Shown here piece by piece: positions 44,634 through 52,150 of a DNA stretch of 64,000 bases. The stretch lies in assembly GCA_046349775.1 (NCBI GenBank), contig JAXMBS010000018.1, forward strand, positions 13,580 through 77,579, read 5' to 3'. Positions within the stretch are counted from its first letter, which is position 1, and every line of letters begins with the position of its first letter. The position numbers were made by a program, and so were the translations under genes. Origin of the DNA: JAEUIG01 sp046349775 (lineage in GTDB: Bacteria; Planctomycetota; Planctomycetia; Planctomycetales; Planctomycetaceae). Under the pieces are notes generated by a model. It saw only the letters and a program-made list of their open reading frames with translations. It ran no database searches and was not told the origin of the DNA.

Positions 44634-45956
44634 TCAAGCCTTCAACACCATCGCGAAGTAGCTCCGCGCCACGATGTCGAAGTATTCCGGCCGGATCTCC
44701 AACGGCAGCTTCTTGTACTTGCAGTAGCTCCGCACCTGCTTGAGCAGATCGCGCGGGTGACAACGCCGCTTCGCTCGTCCAACGGGCGTGTAGTGCGTCT
44801 GGATCAGATAGTTGACGACGTCCCGGCGGTATTCGCAGCCGAAGCTCGCACAATACAGCTTGAACAAGTGGTGGAACTCGTCGTCCGACGGATCGTTCAT
44901 TTCGATCTTGTACGGAATCCGCCGCAGGAAGGCCTCGTCGACCAGGTCTTCCGGCTGCAGGTTCGTCGAAAAGATGATCAACTGCTCGAACGGCACCTGG
45001 ATCTTCTTGCCGTTCGCCAGCGTCAGAAAGTCGTGATGCGATTCCAGCGGCACGATCCACCTGTTGAGCAGATGTTCCGGGGACACGCGCTGCCGGCCGA
45101 AGTCGTCGATCAACAGGCACCCGCAGTTGCTCTTGAGCTGCAACGGCGCTTCGCTGACTCCGCCCCCCTGCTTGTAGCTGATTTCCAGATCGTCCATCGT
45201 CAGTTCGCCGCCGACGACGACCGTCGGCCGCTGGATCTTCACCCACCTCGGGTCGCAGTTGTCGTTTCGCAGCGGCAGCCGTTCATCCGCAACCGCCGGC
45301 TTGTGGAACTGCGGATCGAAGAACTTGATCAACTGGCCGCTTTCCAGAATCGCATGCGGCACCCAGATGTGCTGTCCAAAGCACTTGGTCAGGTGACTTG
45401 CCAGCGTCGTCTTCCCGTTCCCCGGCGCCCCGTACAGGAATAGCCCCGCCCCCGAGTTAAATGCCGGCCCGATGCTCTCCAGCAACCGCGGTTCCACCGA
45501 GATTCCCTTGCACGCTTCGCGCAGCCGTGGCTCGTCCGGTGATTCGTTGACGATCGACTGTGCTTCCACCGACAGGATGTAATCTGTCAGGGTCACCGGC
45601 GCCGGGCCTGCGTATGCGGACTCCCGCTGCAGCAGATGCGCCCGCGTGCGACCGGCCTCGGTCAGCGCATACTCGTAATCGTTAAAGGTGTTGCCGTTGG
45701 AGTGCACCACCATCTGCCGCCGCCGCAGCGAATTCATGGTCTCCGTGATCATTCCGAACGGCAGGCACGCGTTCTGCGCCAGCATCCGCCCCGTGCTGGT
45801 CGCCGTCGCGGCCAGGTGCTTGAGCAGCAACCCTTCGATATAGATGGCGTTCAGCCCGGTTTCCTTGATCGAAGCCGGGATGCGCGGTTGGAAGACTGTG
45901 TCGGAATTGATCAGCGACAACAGTTCCGGTGTGACTTGCAGCGTGTCGGTCGTCAT
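44634..45956 (-). CDS. AAA+ ATPase with N-terminal winged-helix domain
   Basis: A 440-residue protein. Residues about 35-110 look like a winged helix (FGMITETMNSLRRRQMV, then YALTEAGRTRA), and the AAA+ core has Walker A LYGAPGNGKTTLASHL (176-183), Walker B CGCLLIDDFG near 288 and an IFSTNLQPEDLVDEAFLRRI sensor/arginine-finger region near 350. There is no signal peptide or protease domain. It is the promoter-proximal gene of the pair with the kinase-tubulin protein and diverges from the FHA-EAL gene. A role as its motor or loader is likely by association only. Confidence 0.88.
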   Translation of the reverse strand: MTTDTLQVTPELLSLINSDTVFQPRIPASIKETGLNAIYIEGLLLKHLAATATSTGRMLAQNACLPFGMITETMNSLRRRQMVVHSNGNTFNDYEYALTEAGRTRAHLLQRESAYAGPAPVTLTDYILSVEAQSIVNESPDEPRLREACKGISVEPRLLESIGPAFNSGAGLFLYGAPGNGKTTLASHLTKCFGQHIWVPHAILESGQLIKFFDPQFHKPAVADERLPLRNDNCDPRWVKIQRPTVVVGGELTMDDLEISYKQGGGVSEAPLQLKSNCGCLLIDDFGRQRVSPEHLLNRWIVPLESHHDFLTLANGKKIQVPFEQLIIFSTNLQPEDLVDEAFLRRIPYKIEMNDPSDDEFHHLFKLYCASFGCEYRRDVVNYLIQTHYTPVGRAKRRCHPRDLLKQVRSYCKYKKLPLEIRPEYFDIVARSYFAMVLKA

Positions 45957-46382
45957 GGGTAGCGGTGGGGAGTTCCGCGGTCCGTCAGACGTGAATCGCA
46001 GACGCGCCGGTGCGACGATGCCGCACCCTGAAAACAGCGCAATCTCGACGGTACGCGTTGTGAATCTAGCACGTGGAATGCCGGGCCGCCGCCGTTGCGC
46101 GCGGACTGACGGCAGCCTGACAGACCGGTTATGCCGACTTGCCTGATCAGGCCGACTTCGACCGGCAGGCTCGCGAGAAATGCCGGTTGCGCCGCCCCTT
46201 CCGGTCCTGAGGTCTTCTCCCCGTCATGGCCACATCTCGGCAGTTCTCCCCGGCAATGTGAGCTAAGCTAGCATTGGCACGCCACAGCCAAAAGGTACGT
46301 CGGCGGCTGCGCCGAGTCCGGCCCTGGGGGACGCCGCCAAAAAAGCGGTCGTGGCCAACCCCACCGTATTGGCAACCCGTGG
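45957..46382. other. 426-bp divergent intergenic region, GC-rich structured leader
   Basis: No gene. A perfect palindrome GCCTGATCAGGC lies at 46141-46152. Just upstream of the EAL gene, 46301-46380 can fold: GGCGGC (46311-46316) with GCCGCC (46333-46338), then GCCAA/TTGGC before the ATG. Confidence 0.5.
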
Positions 46383-47627
46383 ATGGACAGTAAATCGACA
46401 GTCTGGGCCTTGCATGGTCGCCTCGTACCCGACGGCGAGCATTCGCGCATTGACATCGATGTGCTGCCGTTCCTCATCGGACGCCGGGGTGACCTGAATC
46501 TCACGCTTCGTAGCGGCGCGGTCTCGGGTCTCCACGCTCAGATCGACGAACGCGACGGCGTCCTCTGGATCCGCGACCTCAACAGCAAGAACGGCACATT
46601 CGTCAACGGCGTGCGCATCAAGCACGAAGTGACGCTGGCGGAGAATGACCTCGTCCAGATCGCCGACACGCCGTTTCGTCTGGCCAAGGCGGAATGCGCG
46701 CATCATTCCACCGTCGCCGCCGAAAATGACCAGGGCGCCCTCGCACTGGTGCAGCTCAACGCTTTGCTGCACACCGAGGACTTCATGCCGGTCTACCAGC
46801 CGATTGTCGACTTCCAGTCCGGCGATGTGTGCGCGTTCGAAGCGCTCGCCCGCAGCAGGCTGATCGGGCTGGAGACGCCCGCCGCCATCTTCGGCGCTGC
46901 CGCGCACCTCGGCATGGAAGCCGACATCAGTCACCTGATGCGCATCAAGGCCATCAGCAAATGCTGCGTTTACGAGCAGCTCCCGCATCTGTTCGTCAAC
47001 ACGCACCCGGCCGAACTCGCCAACCCCGACTTCCACACGCGGCTCATGGAGATGCGCGCGGTGTCGCCATTCCAGCAACTGACGCTGGAAATCCATGAGG
47101 CGGCCCTCACCAATATCGAAGTCCTGATGCAGCTCCGCGAGTTGCTTGTCGCGCAGGGCATCAAGCTGGCCTTCGACGACTTCGGCGTGGGACAGGCCCG
47201 GATTGCCGAACTCGCCGCCGTCAGCCCCGACTACGTCAAGTTCGACCGCACTCTCATCACCGGCATCAATGCGGCCAACCCCGAGCGGCTTCGCGTGCTT
47301 CGCTGTCTGGTCGGCGCCCTCAACGAAATCAATGTCACACCCCTGGCGGAGGGGATTGAAACGCAGGCAGAAGCCGAAATCTGCCGCGAAATCGGATTCC
47401 GTCTCGGACAGGGCTTTTACTTCGGCCGTCCCGCCTCCATGGACCACTTCCACGAGCGGGTCGTTTCGGCCTCCGTCCCGCGCTGCCTGTCGGGGCAATC
47501 CGCGAACATCCACTGCACCGACGACACCGCGTCGGCGGAGCAGCAGATCCTGCGCGATGCGCTTAAGGCGCCCCTGGATCGGCTCTCGTCGACGAATCTT
47601 CTCCGCGAACTCGAGCGCGCCCGCTGA
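46383..47627 (+). CDS. FHA-EAL protein, predicted c-di-GMP phosphodiesterase
   Basis: The 414-residue product joins an FHA phosphothreonine-binding domain (about 25-100; LIGRRGDLNLTL, GAVSGLHAQI, NSKNGTFVNG) to an EAL domain (about 118-370). Catalytic residues appear complete: FEALAR (Glu of EAL), FVNTHP (Asn), LEIHEA (Glu), AFDDFGVG (Asp pair), VKFDRTL (Lys) and LAEGIETQAEA (Glu). It should therefore hydrolyse c-di-GMP when engaged by a phosphorylated partner. The obvious candidate writer of that phosphothreonine is the kinase of the divergent operon next door. It is followed by the convergent sigma-54 activator gene, nine bases away. Confidence 0.92.
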   Translation: MDSKSTVWALHGRLVPDGEHSRIDIDVLPFLIGRRGDLNLTLRSGAVSGLHAQIDERDGVLWIRDLNSKNGTFVNGVRIKHEVTLAENDLVQIADTPFRLAKAECAHHSTVAAENDQGALALVQLNALLHTEDFMPVYQPIVDFQSGDVCAFEALARSRLIGLETPAAIFGAAAHLGMEADISHLMRIKAISKCCVYEQLPHLFVNTHPAELANPDFHTRLMEMRAVSPFQQLTLEIHEAALTNIEVLMQLRELLVAQGIKLAFDDFGVGQARIAELAAVSPDYVKFDRTLITGINAANPERLRVLRCLVGALNEINVTPLAEGIETQAEAEICREIGFRLGQGFYFGRPASMDHFHERVVSASVPRCLSGQSANIHCTDDTASAEQQILRDALKAPLDRLSSTNLLRELERAR

Positions 47628-47636
47628 ATCGGCGCA

Positions 47637-49064
47637 TCATCCGATTCGTTCCGAGCCCGGGACTCTCGTCTCGCCGAGCAGCGCGTACCGCTTCATTTTG
47701 TTGTACAGCGTCACACGGCTGATCCCCAGCTCCCGCGCTGTCTGCGTCCGGCGATGACCATTTCGCGCCAGCGCCGCAACGATCAGCTCCCGCTCGGTCA
47801 ACGACACCTGCGCCTCCAGCGACGGCTCGGCATCCGTCGCCGCAGCCCGCAATTGCACCGTCGGATCGTTCGCCGGACCCGCTTCGCACAATAGAACATG
47901 CGGCGGCAACTGCTCCGGCGTCAGCACGCCCTGCCGGCAAAAGATCACTGCCCGCTGAATGACGTGCTCCAGTTCGCGCACATTGCCCGGCCACGGATAC
48001 CGCAGCAGCGCGTCGTAGAACTCGTCCTCCACGGCCCGCACAATCACCCCATGCTGCGCCGCGAACCGCGCCACGAATCGCCGGGCCAGCGGCATGATGT
48101 CCACGCACCGCCTCCGCAGCGGCGGCACGTCAAACTTCAGCATGTTCAGCCGGTAGTACAGGTCCGGCCGGAAGCGGCCCGACTCAACCAAGGGCTGCAA
48201 TTCGAGGTTGCTCGCCACCACCAACCGCGCCTGCGATCGCAATGTCCGATTCGAACCGACCGGCTCGAACTCCCGCGTCTCGATCACCCGCAGCAGTTTC
48301 ACCTGCTGTTCCGGCCCCAGCACGTCAATCTCGTCCAGCAGAATCGTACCGCCGCCGGCCGCCACAAACTTCCCCTCCTTGTCCGCATGCGCGCTGGTGA
48401 ATGCGCCCTTGACGTGTCCGAACAGTTCGCTTTCGAGCAGATCGCGGGGCAGCGCCCCGCACGCCACATGCAGAAACGGCAATTCCCGGCGCGGTGACGA
48501 CTCATGGATCAGTCGCGACAGGTGTGTCTTCCCCGACCCTGTCTCGCCGATCAACAGAATTGTGACGTCATGCGCCGCGGCAACCGTCAGGTCGTCCAGC
48601 ATCTGTGCCAGCGCCGGCGACTGCGTTTCAAACCGCCGCAGCGGCGCCGTCGAATCATGACGCAAATGGATGTCTGCCTCGCCGACCGGCTTCTCCTCTC
48701 GCATGCGGTCTTGCACAATCTCCATCAGTGCTGCCACGCCGGCGTCGTCGCGCAGATGCACGACGTCCCCGCATGCCGCCCGCCGCTCGACCGGTTCCGG
48801 ACAACTGGCGTCCGACAGCAGCACGATCTCCAGCGTCCCGCTTCCATTCGTGGCAGTCTCCAGCAATTCTGCGATGTCGTGTCCACCATCGGTCACACTT
48901 CGCGCGTCGATCACAAGCAGCTCTGGACTCAGCGCCGTGAGGTGTGATAGTCCCGCACGAGGCAAGCTGACCGTTTCCAGATGCGCATCCCCGCGGAGCC
49001 GCCTGGCCAATTCGGCCGACAGCGTCGGGTCGGTACTCACAAGTAGAACGGTCCGCGACCTCAT
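47637..49064 (-). CDS. sigma-54-dependent transcriptional activator (NtrC family)
   Basis: A 475-residue enhancer-binding protein. The N-terminal receiver-like domain (1-120) is degenerate, with LLVIDARS near the phosphoacceptor position. The AAA+ domain has Walker A GETGSGKT (173-180), Walker B ILLDEID (241-247) and the sigma-54 contact loop reading GAFTSA (220-225) where GAFTGA is usual. The C-terminal Fis-type helix-turn-helix (TQTARELGISRVTLYNKMKR) binds DNA. ATG 49064 has GGGAG about seven bases upstream, behind a hairpin in the leader. It converges with the FHA-EAL gene and may regulate the surrounding signalling cluster. Confidence 0.93.
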   Translation of the reverse strand: MRSRTVLLVSTDPTLSAELARRLRGDAHLETVSLPRAGLSHLTALSPELLVIDARSVTDGGHDIAELLETATNGSGTLEIVLLSDASCPEPVERRAACGDVVHLRDDAGVAALMEIVQDRMREEKPVGEADIHLRHDSTAPLRRFETQSPALAQMLDDLTVAAAHDVTILLIGETGSGKTHLSRLIHESSPRRELPFLHVACGALPRDLLESELFGHVKGAFTSAHADKEGKFVAAGGGTILLDEIDVLGPEQQVKLLRVIETREFEPVGSNRTLRSQARLVVASNLELQPLVESGRFRPDLYYRLNMLKFDVPPLRRRCVDIMPLARRFVARFAAQHGVIVRAVEDEFYDALLRYPWPGNVRELEHVIQRAVIFCRQGVLTPEQLPPHVLLCEAGPANDPTVQLRAAATDAEPSLEAQVSLTERELIVAALARNGHRRTQTARELGISRVTLYNKMKRYALLGETRVPGSERIG

Positions 49065-49084
49065 TCCGCAGGCTCCCGCGCGCA

Positions 49085-49106
49085 GCCGGCGGACTCCCCC
49101 GCCGGC
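49085..49106 (-). promoter_or_regulatory. hairpin in the leader of the sigma-54 activator gene
   Basis: GCCGGCGG (49085-49092), loop ACTCCC, CCGCCGGC (49099-49106): an 8-bp GC-only stem 20 bases upstream of the ATG, next to the ribosome site. The remaining 300 bases up to 49418 contain nothing recognisable. Confidence 0.4.
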
Positions 49107-49418
49107 GGCAATTCACTCCTCTGTTCAAACCGAATGCCGAACTTCTTCACAATCACCTTTTTCGCGCAACAACCACTTATCCCGCTGGGTCTTACACACT
49201 TTCCACGCACACAGTTCGCCCCCCTTGCCGAACACCGATGTTCCCTTTCTTCAACGTCTTGACCGCCTTCCGCGCTGCAATTCGGCTACATCGCTCTGAC
49301 CAGACGCCAAGCACCAAACGACCAGACACGTTGCTCCCTCCCTCAGCGCTGGACCGTCGCCCCTCACCCCCAGTACCATCCATCAACGTACGCTGATGCC
49401 CACCCACCGAGCCGCGCC

Positions 49419-50810
49419 ATGCTCGACATCGGCACTCACTTCGGACACCGCCGCCGATCGTTTCTCCAGATCGGCTCACTCGCGCTGGGCGGCTTGTCAT
49501 TCGCGGATTTGCTCGCTCCGACCGCGACTGCCGCGCACCGCTCTCTTCTGCTCTCCGGCAAGTCGGTCGTCTTCGTCTTCATGCATGGCGGTCCGAGCCA
49601 GATCGAAACCTTCGATCCGAAAATGACCGCCCCGCCCGGCGTCTGCAGCGCCAACGGCGAGATTGCGACCACCCTCCCCGGCATCACCTACGGCGCCGCT
49701 TTCCCAAAGCTGGCAGCGCTCGCGCATCGCACGTCGATCGTCCGTTCGTTCCAGACCGGGGACGGCAACCACGACATCAAGCCCATCGTCGGCCGCGATT
49801 CTCGCGGCGCGAACATCGGTTCGCTTTACGCCCGTGTCGCCGGTGCGAATGATCCTGCCACCGGCATGCCGACCAACGTCGCCCTGTATCCGCAATCGGT
49901 CGACGACTCCTGCATGACGGCCTTCAAGACGTTCGGCGACTTCGAATCCACCGGCGCCCTCGGCGGCGCGTACGCTCCCTTCGACCCCAGCGGCGGCGGC
50001 GAGCTCCGCCGCGCCCTCAAATTGGAACTCCCGCTCGACCGCGTCGACGACCGCCGCCGGCTCCTCACCGGCCTGGACCGCATCCACCGCTCGCTCGATG
50101 CCGACCCCGCACTTAGCACTGTCGCCGGCCTCCGACAGCGGACGTTCGACACCATCCTCGGCGGCGTTGCCGATGCCTTCGACCTCTCGAAGGAAGACCC
50201 CGCCACCATCGCCCGCTACGACACCGCGCCGCTGGTCCCCGTCGATACGATCGACAAGCGCTGGGCCAACCATCCCCGCTATGCCGACAACGCCAAGTCG
50301 CTCGGCAAGCTGATGCTCCTCGCCCGCCGGCTGTGCGAGCGCGGCGCCGGCTTTGTCACCGTTACCACCAATTTCGTGTGGGACATGCACGCCGACGTCA
50401 ACAACGCCACGATGGAAGAAGGCATGCGGTACATGGGCCGCCCCTTTGACCACGCCATCGCCGCGTTCATCGACGACATCCACCAGCGCGGCCTCGCCAA
50501 CGACGTCCTCCTCGTCTGCTGCGGCGAAATGGGCCGCACGCCTCTTCTCAACAAGAACGGCGGCCGCGATCACTGGGGGGGCCTCGCCCCCCTGCTCCTC
50601 TCTGGCGGCGGACTCGCCATGGGACAGGTGATCGGCCAGTCCAATCGCACCGCCGCCGAGCCGCAAACCGATCCGCTGCGCATCGCAAACCTCCTCGCCA
50701 CTGTCCTCGGCACGGTGCTCGATATCAGCCAGGTTCGCCTCGTCCCTGGCCTGCCCGGCGATGTCCTCGCCGCGGCGACCAGTGCGGATCCGATTCCGGG
50801 ACTGGCGTGA
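49419..50810 (+). CDS. DUF1501 protein, Tat-exported
   Basis: The 463-residue protein belongs to the DUF1501 (sulfatase-like fold) family, highly expanded in planctomycetes. The N-terminus HRRRSFLQIGSLALGGLSF is a twin-arginine signal. Family blocks seen are FVFMHGGPSQIETFDPK, GRDSRGANIGSLYARVAG, WDMHADVNNATMEEGMRYMG, and LLVCCGEMGRTPLLNKNGGRDHWG. The reaction is unknown; many planctomycete genomes pair DUF1501 with DUF1549/1553 cytochromes, but none is adjacent here. It is followed on the same strand by a propeller protein, separated by a 200-bp repeat-bearing gap. Confidence 0.92.
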   Translation: MLDIGTHFGHRRRSFLQIGSLALGGLSFADLLAPTATAAHRSLLLSGKSVVFVFMHGGPSQIETFDPKMTAPPGVCSANGEIATTLPGITYGAAFPKLAALAHRTSIVRSFQTGDGNHDIKPIVGRDSRGANIGSLYARVAGANDPATGMPTNVALYPQSVDDSCMTAFKTFGDFESTGALGGAYAPFDPSGGGELRRALKLELPLDRVDDRRRLLTGLDRIHRSLDADPALSTVAGLRQRTFDTILGGVADAFDLSKEDPATIARYDTAPLVPVDTIDKRWANHPRYADNAKSLGKLMLLARRLCERGAGFVTVTTNFVWDMHADVNNATMEEGMRYMGRPFDHAIAAFIDDIHQRGLANDVLLVCCGEMGRTPLLNKNGGRDHWGGLAPLLLSGGGLAMGQVIGQSNRTAAEPQTDPLRIANLLATVLGTVLDISQVRLVPGLPGDVLAAATSADPIPGLA

Positions 50811-50895
50811 TCGGTCGTCGGTTATTGGTCAGCGGTTGTCGGTACCTCCGGTCCCTCGACGATCCGAGTTCGCCCTTCCCAATGACAAATGACCA

Positions 50896-50911
50896 TCCCG
50901 GCGCGCCGGGA
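50896..50911. repeat. 16-bp perfect palindrome within a TTGAC/GACAAAT repeat patch
   Basis: TCCCGGCGCGCCGGGA has no loop and is flanked by AATGACAAATGACCA and TTGACCAACGACAAATCC. It belongs to the family of intergenic mini-repeats of this genome, and it may act as a terminator after the DUF1501 gene. Confidence 0.55.
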
Positions 50912-51018
50912 TTGACCAACGACAAATCCCCTCAGTTGACGCCCGGCCACTCACCTGCCTTCAATACACAATCTGATCTGCAATCGTCCTTGTCCCTGGA
51001 CCCTCGAACTTGACCACC

Positions 51019-52062
51019 ATGCCGCGCTCCCTCGCCTTCCTTCTCGCCGCTCTCGTCTCACTCCCAGTCGCCGCCGCCGACCCTGTCCGCATGGGGACCG
51101 GCATCATGACGTTCGATACCGTCCCCGGCTGGGGACTCGACGAGAAGGGGCAGTCGGTCCTCGGACCGACGCACGGCGGCGTCTGCGTCGGCAAGGATGG
51201 CACGATCTATACGAGTGCCCGTGCCGGCGTGATTTGCTTCAATCCCGATGGCAAAGTCGTCCGCAAGTTCCTCGGCGACGAGTACGGCCAGATTCATGAC
51301 ATCGAAATCCGCGATGAGGCCGACGGAGAGTTCCTCTACGGGGCCCGCAACGAAGCTGCTGAGGGCATCAAGTTCCGCGCCACCGACGGCGAGATCGTCC
51401 TGAAACTCCCGTTCCCCAAGGAGTCGGGCCTCAGTCCCGAGGGATTCAAGCCCACTGCGATCACCGTCGGCCCGAACGGCGACATTTTCCTGTCCGATGG
51501 CTACGGCAGCGACCACATCTTCAAATTCGACAAGACCGGCAAGTACATCAAGTACTTCGGCACCAAGGGAGACGGTCTCAAGGAGTTCCGCACCGCCCAC
51601 GGCATGACGCTCGACACGCGCTATGATCCGCCCCGGCTCCTCGTCTGTGATCGCAATCACATCGACAAGGGCAACGTCGACCTGAAAGACGTTCCGCGCG
51701 GCCGGCTGCTCCACTATTCCCTCGACGGCGAGTTCATCCAGGAAGTCGTGACCGGCCTTGGCATGCCCACCTCGGCGGCCGTCCAGGGAGACTATGTCAG
51801 CGTCCCGGATCTCCACGGCCGGCTGTACATCCTCGACAAAGAGAACTGCATCATGGCCGTCCTCGGCCATAACCCCGATCCCGCGACCCGCCGCAACTAC
51901 AATGTCCCGCAGGAGCAATGGAAAGAGGGCTACTTCAGCGGCACCCACGGCAGCCACTGGGACAAGGACGGCAATCTCTACATCCAGGACTGGAACGTCT
52001 CCGGCCGCATCATGAAGCTGGTCCGCGTCAAAGCAGACGGACACATTGCCGCCGGACAGTGA
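51019..52062 (+). CDS. secreted NHL-type beta-propeller protein
   Basis: The 347-residue protein starts at ATG 51019, giving a good signal peptide (MPRSLAFLLAALVSLPVAAA); a TTG nine bases earlier is less likely. Six repeats of the NHL/SMP-30-like kind are visible, with phrases such as GGVCVGKDGTIYTSARAG, ITVGPNGDIFLSDGYG, and GSHWDKDGNLYIQDWNVSGR. Homologous planctomycete proteins are often annotated as peptidylglycine monooxygenase-like, though here no copper-site histidine pattern was seen. It probably binds or processes an extracellular ligand. It converges with the WD40 kinase gene. Confidence 0.85.
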   Translation: MPRSLAFLLAALVSLPVAAADPVRMGTGIMTFDTVPGWGLDEKGQSVLGPTHGGVCVGKDGTIYTSARAGVICFNPDGKVVRKFLGDEYGQIHDIEIRDEADGEFLYGARNEAAEGIKFRATDGEIVLKLPFPKESGLSPEGFKPTAITVGPNGDIFLSDGYGSDHIFKFDKTGKYIKYFGTKGDGLKEFRTAHGMTLDTRYDPPRLLVCDRNHIDKGNVDLKDVPRGRLLHYSLDGEFIQEVVTGLGMPTSAAVQGDYVSVPDLHGRLYILDKENCIMAVLGHNPDPATRRNYNVPQEQWKEGYFSGTHGSHWDKDGNLYIQDWNVSGRIMKLVRVKADGHIAAGQ

Positions 52063-52065
52063 CAC

Positions 52066-52150
52066 GGTCAATTGTTAATGGTCAATTGCTCAGAGACAGG
52101 AGGTTGCTGCCGCGTAGCACCTTCCTTAACAATTGACTATTGACCATTGG
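52066..52150. repeat. intergenic dyad of the TTGACCATTAACAATT family
   Basis: GGTCAATTGTTAATGGTCAA (52066-52085 and on) faces TTAACAATTGACTATTGACC (52126-52145). The right arm runs into the end of the kinase gene and writes its last codons and stop (SANGQ-stop). It sits between convergent genes. Confidence 0.75.

Noticed and set aside
43878..45443. 521-codon open frame antisense to the AAA+ and kinase genes
   Set aside because: Spans two real genes and their gap on the opposite strand; translation is low-information Arg/Gln/Leu-rich.
46290..46382. c-di-GMP (GEMM) riboswitch before the EAL gene
   Set aside because: The stem-loops and GGACGC word are suggestive but the conserved tetraloop/receptor and spacing of the consensus are not there.
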